Shown piece after piece: positions 62,278 to 64,000 of a DNA stretch of 64,000 nt; position 1 is the first letter of the stretch, and each line of letters starts with the position of its first letter. Location of the stretch: the NCBI GenBank assembly GCA_022601195.1, contig JAHZIX010000017.1, forward strand, positions 1 through 64,000, given 5' to 3'. The DNA is from Deltaproteobacteria bacterium. Its GTDB lineage: Bacteria; Acidobacteriota; Thermoanaerobaculia; Multivoradales; JAHZIX01. Made by a program: the position numbers and the translations under genes. The notes beneath the pieces were generated by a model, which saw only the letters and a list, made by a program, of their open reading frames with translations, did not search any database and had not been told where the DNA came from.

Positions 62278-62955
62278 TCAGGTCGCGCCTGCTGCTTCGC
62301 GAAGTGATCTCATGGTGTCGGAGGGAATCTTGTACCTCCAGAACTCATCAACTATCTCCGCGTAGTCTGATAGGGGGAAGCGGAGCAAGGGGGCCTTGAG
62401 GAGGGTGACGAGAGCGATCTCGACATCGCTTTCTGGGTACCTCTTGGGGCTCCTGAACTCTCTAGGGGAGTGGAATACGGGTCTATAGCAAGCCATGAGT
62501 TCTGAACCGAATTGCTGGTAAGCAAAGTTGCTAGTCTCTGGAACGTAGGAAGATCTCGGGACAGCGATGGTAAAGAGGCCCCGACCTGTTCGAGGCTGAC
62601 TCTTGAGCTTGTTATAAGATTGGGCATCGGACCAATCGACTTCTCGCGAAGTGTCCTTGTAACCTCCGTAAATCACTAGGCCGTCAACCGGAGTCCTAAT
62701 CTCAAGCTCGCGGGGGAAGAAGTCAAAGCCGAGAATCGACAGAGCGTGAATCGAATAGCTGCATACTACCTGCCCCCTTTCGATCCAATCACCAGTCTCC
62801 ACTTTCCATTTTGGCGTCTGTCCAGCGGCGGTTCCCGTAGCCAGCCAAAGAGGGCGGCTAAAGAATGATTCAGACATTGGTGGGATAACAACAACTTGGT
62901 CGTCAAACACCACTCCCGCAGGTACTGATCTGTTGGGTCTCTCTTGTTCCGTCAT
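62278..62955 (-). CDS. Protein with a lipoyl/biotinyl-like barrel-sandwich motif
   Basis: 225 residues, family not recognised. The stretch WKVETGDWIERGQVVCSYSI, followed by LEIRTPVDGLVIYGG, has the pattern of a barrel-sandwich (biotinyl/lipoyl) domain, but the modified Lys motif is absent. No signal peptide or membrane helix. It lies 25 bases downstream of the RN-x3-H gene, in the same direction, so the two are probably co-expressed. Confidence 0.55.
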   Translation of the reverse strand: MTEQERPNRSVPAGVVFDDQVVVIPPMSESFFSRPLWLATGTAAGQTPKWKVETGDWIERGQVVCSYSIHALSILGFDFFPRELEIRTPVDGLVIYGGYKDTSREVDWSDAQSYNKLKSQPRTGRGLFTIAVPRSSYVPETSNFAYQQFGSELMACYRPVFHSPREFRSPKRYPESDVEIALVTLLKAPLLRFPLSDYAEIVDEFWRYKIPSDTMRSLREAAGAT

Positions 62956-62980
62956 TATCCTTGCCTCTCAGTTCCGCGTC

Positions 62981-63676
62981 CTAGCTCCCTCTGTGGAAGT
63001 CTTTGAAGAAGCGCTTGAACTGGCTTCTCAGGTCATCAAGCTCAGTATTTTCGTCTCGCAGTCGCGACATGAAGCCTGGAAAGTGACCGATGATAGTTCT
63101 TGCCATTGAGTGTGGGTTGACCATGAACTTCGCTGGGATTTCCTTCTCGTCAACAGAGAAGTCTTCTGGGTATACCGATCTTGGCTCATTGTGTATAAAA
63201 AGGCCTTGCTTCGTGTGGCCGAGATGGTAAAGACCGTTGCGGAGGCGATCTCTGAAGGCCTTCACGGCCGGGAGATTATGGTCGGTAGGCTTTTTACACT
63301 CTGGGTTGAATTTTGGGTAGACATCACAGAAGCCGTGATTGAAATCCAGGCTGGGCTTTGGTGATCTGCTGTTGAGGGTCTTGCCGATCATTTCAAAGTA
63401 GAAGAGGAGCATGGCGATGAGGGAATAGGCAGAGTGTGCCCATGCCGACGTGCCTCCCGGCTTCCGCTTCTCTAGTTCCTTGAGGAGGTTCGCTGCTGGA
63501 CCTAATTGCCAGACCTCTACCCGGCATTCGAAGATATCGAGCATGTCCTGAAGGGAGTAGGGCCTAGCTCGCTTTTGGACCAGCTTCATTGGCTGGATCT
63601 TCACGATGCCTCGGTTGAAGTCGATGTTCTTACTGCTTCGTAGCCTTGGGTGATCCTGATCGCGAGAGCCAGACAT
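62981..63676 (-). CDS. Unrecognised protein with an RN-x3-H (HEPN-like) motif
   Basis: About 231 residues from ATG 63676, chosen because AGGA lies just upstream and the sequence before it looks non-coding; the frame also opens at 63847, which would overlap the gene before it. A hydrophobic helix (SAYSLIAMLLFYFEMIG) and AFRDRLRNGLYHLGHTK, with Arg-Asn-x3-His, resemble the two key helices of HEPN ribonucleases. No family match is claimed. If correct, it would be an RNase in a defence or toxin context. Confidence 0.5.
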   Translation of the reverse strand: MSGSRDQDHPRLRSSKNIDFNRGIVKIQPMKLVQKRARPYSLQDMLDIFECRVEVWQLGPAANLLKELEKRKPGGTSAWAHSAYSLIAMLLFYFEMIGKTLNSRSPKPSLDFNHGFCDVYPKFNPECKKPTDHNLPAVKAFRDRLRNGLYHLGHTKQGLFIHNEPRSVYPEDFSVDEKEIPAKFMVNPHSMARTIIGHFPGFMSRLRDENTELDDLRSQFKRFFKDFHRGS

Positions 63677-63818
63677 ATGCTGTCCTATTTCGATTCTGGG
63701 TGAAGAGAAGGCGTCATTGTGAGTGGGCAAGAATACTAAGAGTCTACACGACCCCGGATATTCCCGGACTTCCCGAGGGGCAGAAAGTGAGTCCAGGTGA
63801 AGCCTGATCTGCCGAGCC

Positions 63819-64000
63819 TCAGCCTTGGGGAGGCTGCGCCAGTTCATTCGTAGGAGGAATCGTACTTTCCAGTCTGGCAGCCGAAGCGGCGATCTCCGAG
63901 GCCAGATCCTCCAGGCAGACGAGCAACCGAGCGTGCCACAGCCGCGGAGAGTGCCTGTCCTCGTAGTCCGAGATGTGCCGCATAAGGGATTCCAGGAACC
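63819..64000 (-). CDS. Partial coding region running off the right edge
   Basis: A minus-strand open frame enters from the right edge and ends with TGA at 63819-63821: FLESLMRHISDYEDRHSPRLWHARLLVCLEDLASEIAASAARLE and about 15 more residues. Host-like codon choice supports coding. It slightly recalls the C-terminal helices of DUF5664-type proteins; this is not secure. Confidence 0.5.
   Translation of the reverse strand, partial: FLESLMRHISDYEDRHSPRLWHARLLVCLEDLASEIAASAARLESTIPPTNELAQPPQG

Noticed and set aside
63677..63847. Upstream extension of the RN-x3-H protein to ATG 63847
   Set aside because: It would overlap the end of the coding frame entering from the right, lacks a ribosome-binding site, and the stretch looks intergenic; kept only as an alternative.

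Overview
The window looks like a metagenome-derived contig from a diderm bacterium, most likely Acidobacteriota. That is an inference from gene style, not a phylogeny: an outer-membrane block clpC-bamA-skp-lpxD-fabZ-lpxA, an ADOP-type duplicated orphan permease, a winged-helix/TPR regulator and a multihaem TPR lipoprotein. Most of the window is GC-rich with host-like codon use. Two parts stand out: the first ~1.5 kb (TRAP permease, many TTA/ATA codons, broken at about 1495) and the ~9 kb after a tRNA-Arg(CCT) gene.

Layout. 1-1720: end of a DctQ-DctM TRAP permease that breaks off into unrelated sequence. 1922-17326: housekeeping genes, namely YceI, purine nucleoside phosphorylase (minus), lysS, a LolC/E-type permease with lolD, clpC, bamA, skp/ompH, lpxD, fabZ, lpxA, a Gfo/Idh/MocA dehydrogenase, then a small DUF433/PIN-like toxin-antitoxin pair. 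17450-19519: seven-haem c-type cytochrome lipoprotein with TPRs (minus). 19740-47226: a minus-strand biosynthetic operon, read from 47226 down. 47776-51150: a secreted protein with two thrombospondin-C-like repeats, divergent from a winged-helix/TPR regulator. 51365-54698: mtnP, surE, pcm, acyP, apt. 54856-54932: tRNA-Arg(CCT). 55138-64000: a probable integrated island with an HTH protein, an AlpA-like protein, a primase/DUF3631 helicase, an AlbA_2 (Schlafen-type) protein and a minus-strand group of unfamiliar proteins.

The main system is the hybrid NRPS-PKS cluster. Its genes overlap at stop/start codons, so it reads as one translationally coupled assembly line: FAAL-T-C-A-T, then KS-AT-KR-ACP, then a stand-alone MupA/Atu3671-type flavin monooxygenase, then C-A-T-E, then C-A-T-E-C-A-T-TE, then an ADOP-type permease. 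Predicted product: an N-acylated lipopeptide with one branched aliphatic residue extended by malonate (a statine-like gamma-amino-beta-hydroxy acid if the KR works), possibly oxidised, then a D-Val-like residue, a second D residue and a last residue released by the thioesterase. I do not recognise this order as a known compound's cluster. No MbtH or phosphopantetheinyl transferase gene is in the window.

The second novelty candidate is the island end (60950-64000, minus). It encodes a protein with an RN-x3-H (HEPN-like) motif, a protein with a lipoyl/biotinyl-like motif, and a protein with two RusA-like segments whose first copy has HxH in place of the catalytic DxD. The AlbA_2 protein and a 50-codon ORF face this group.
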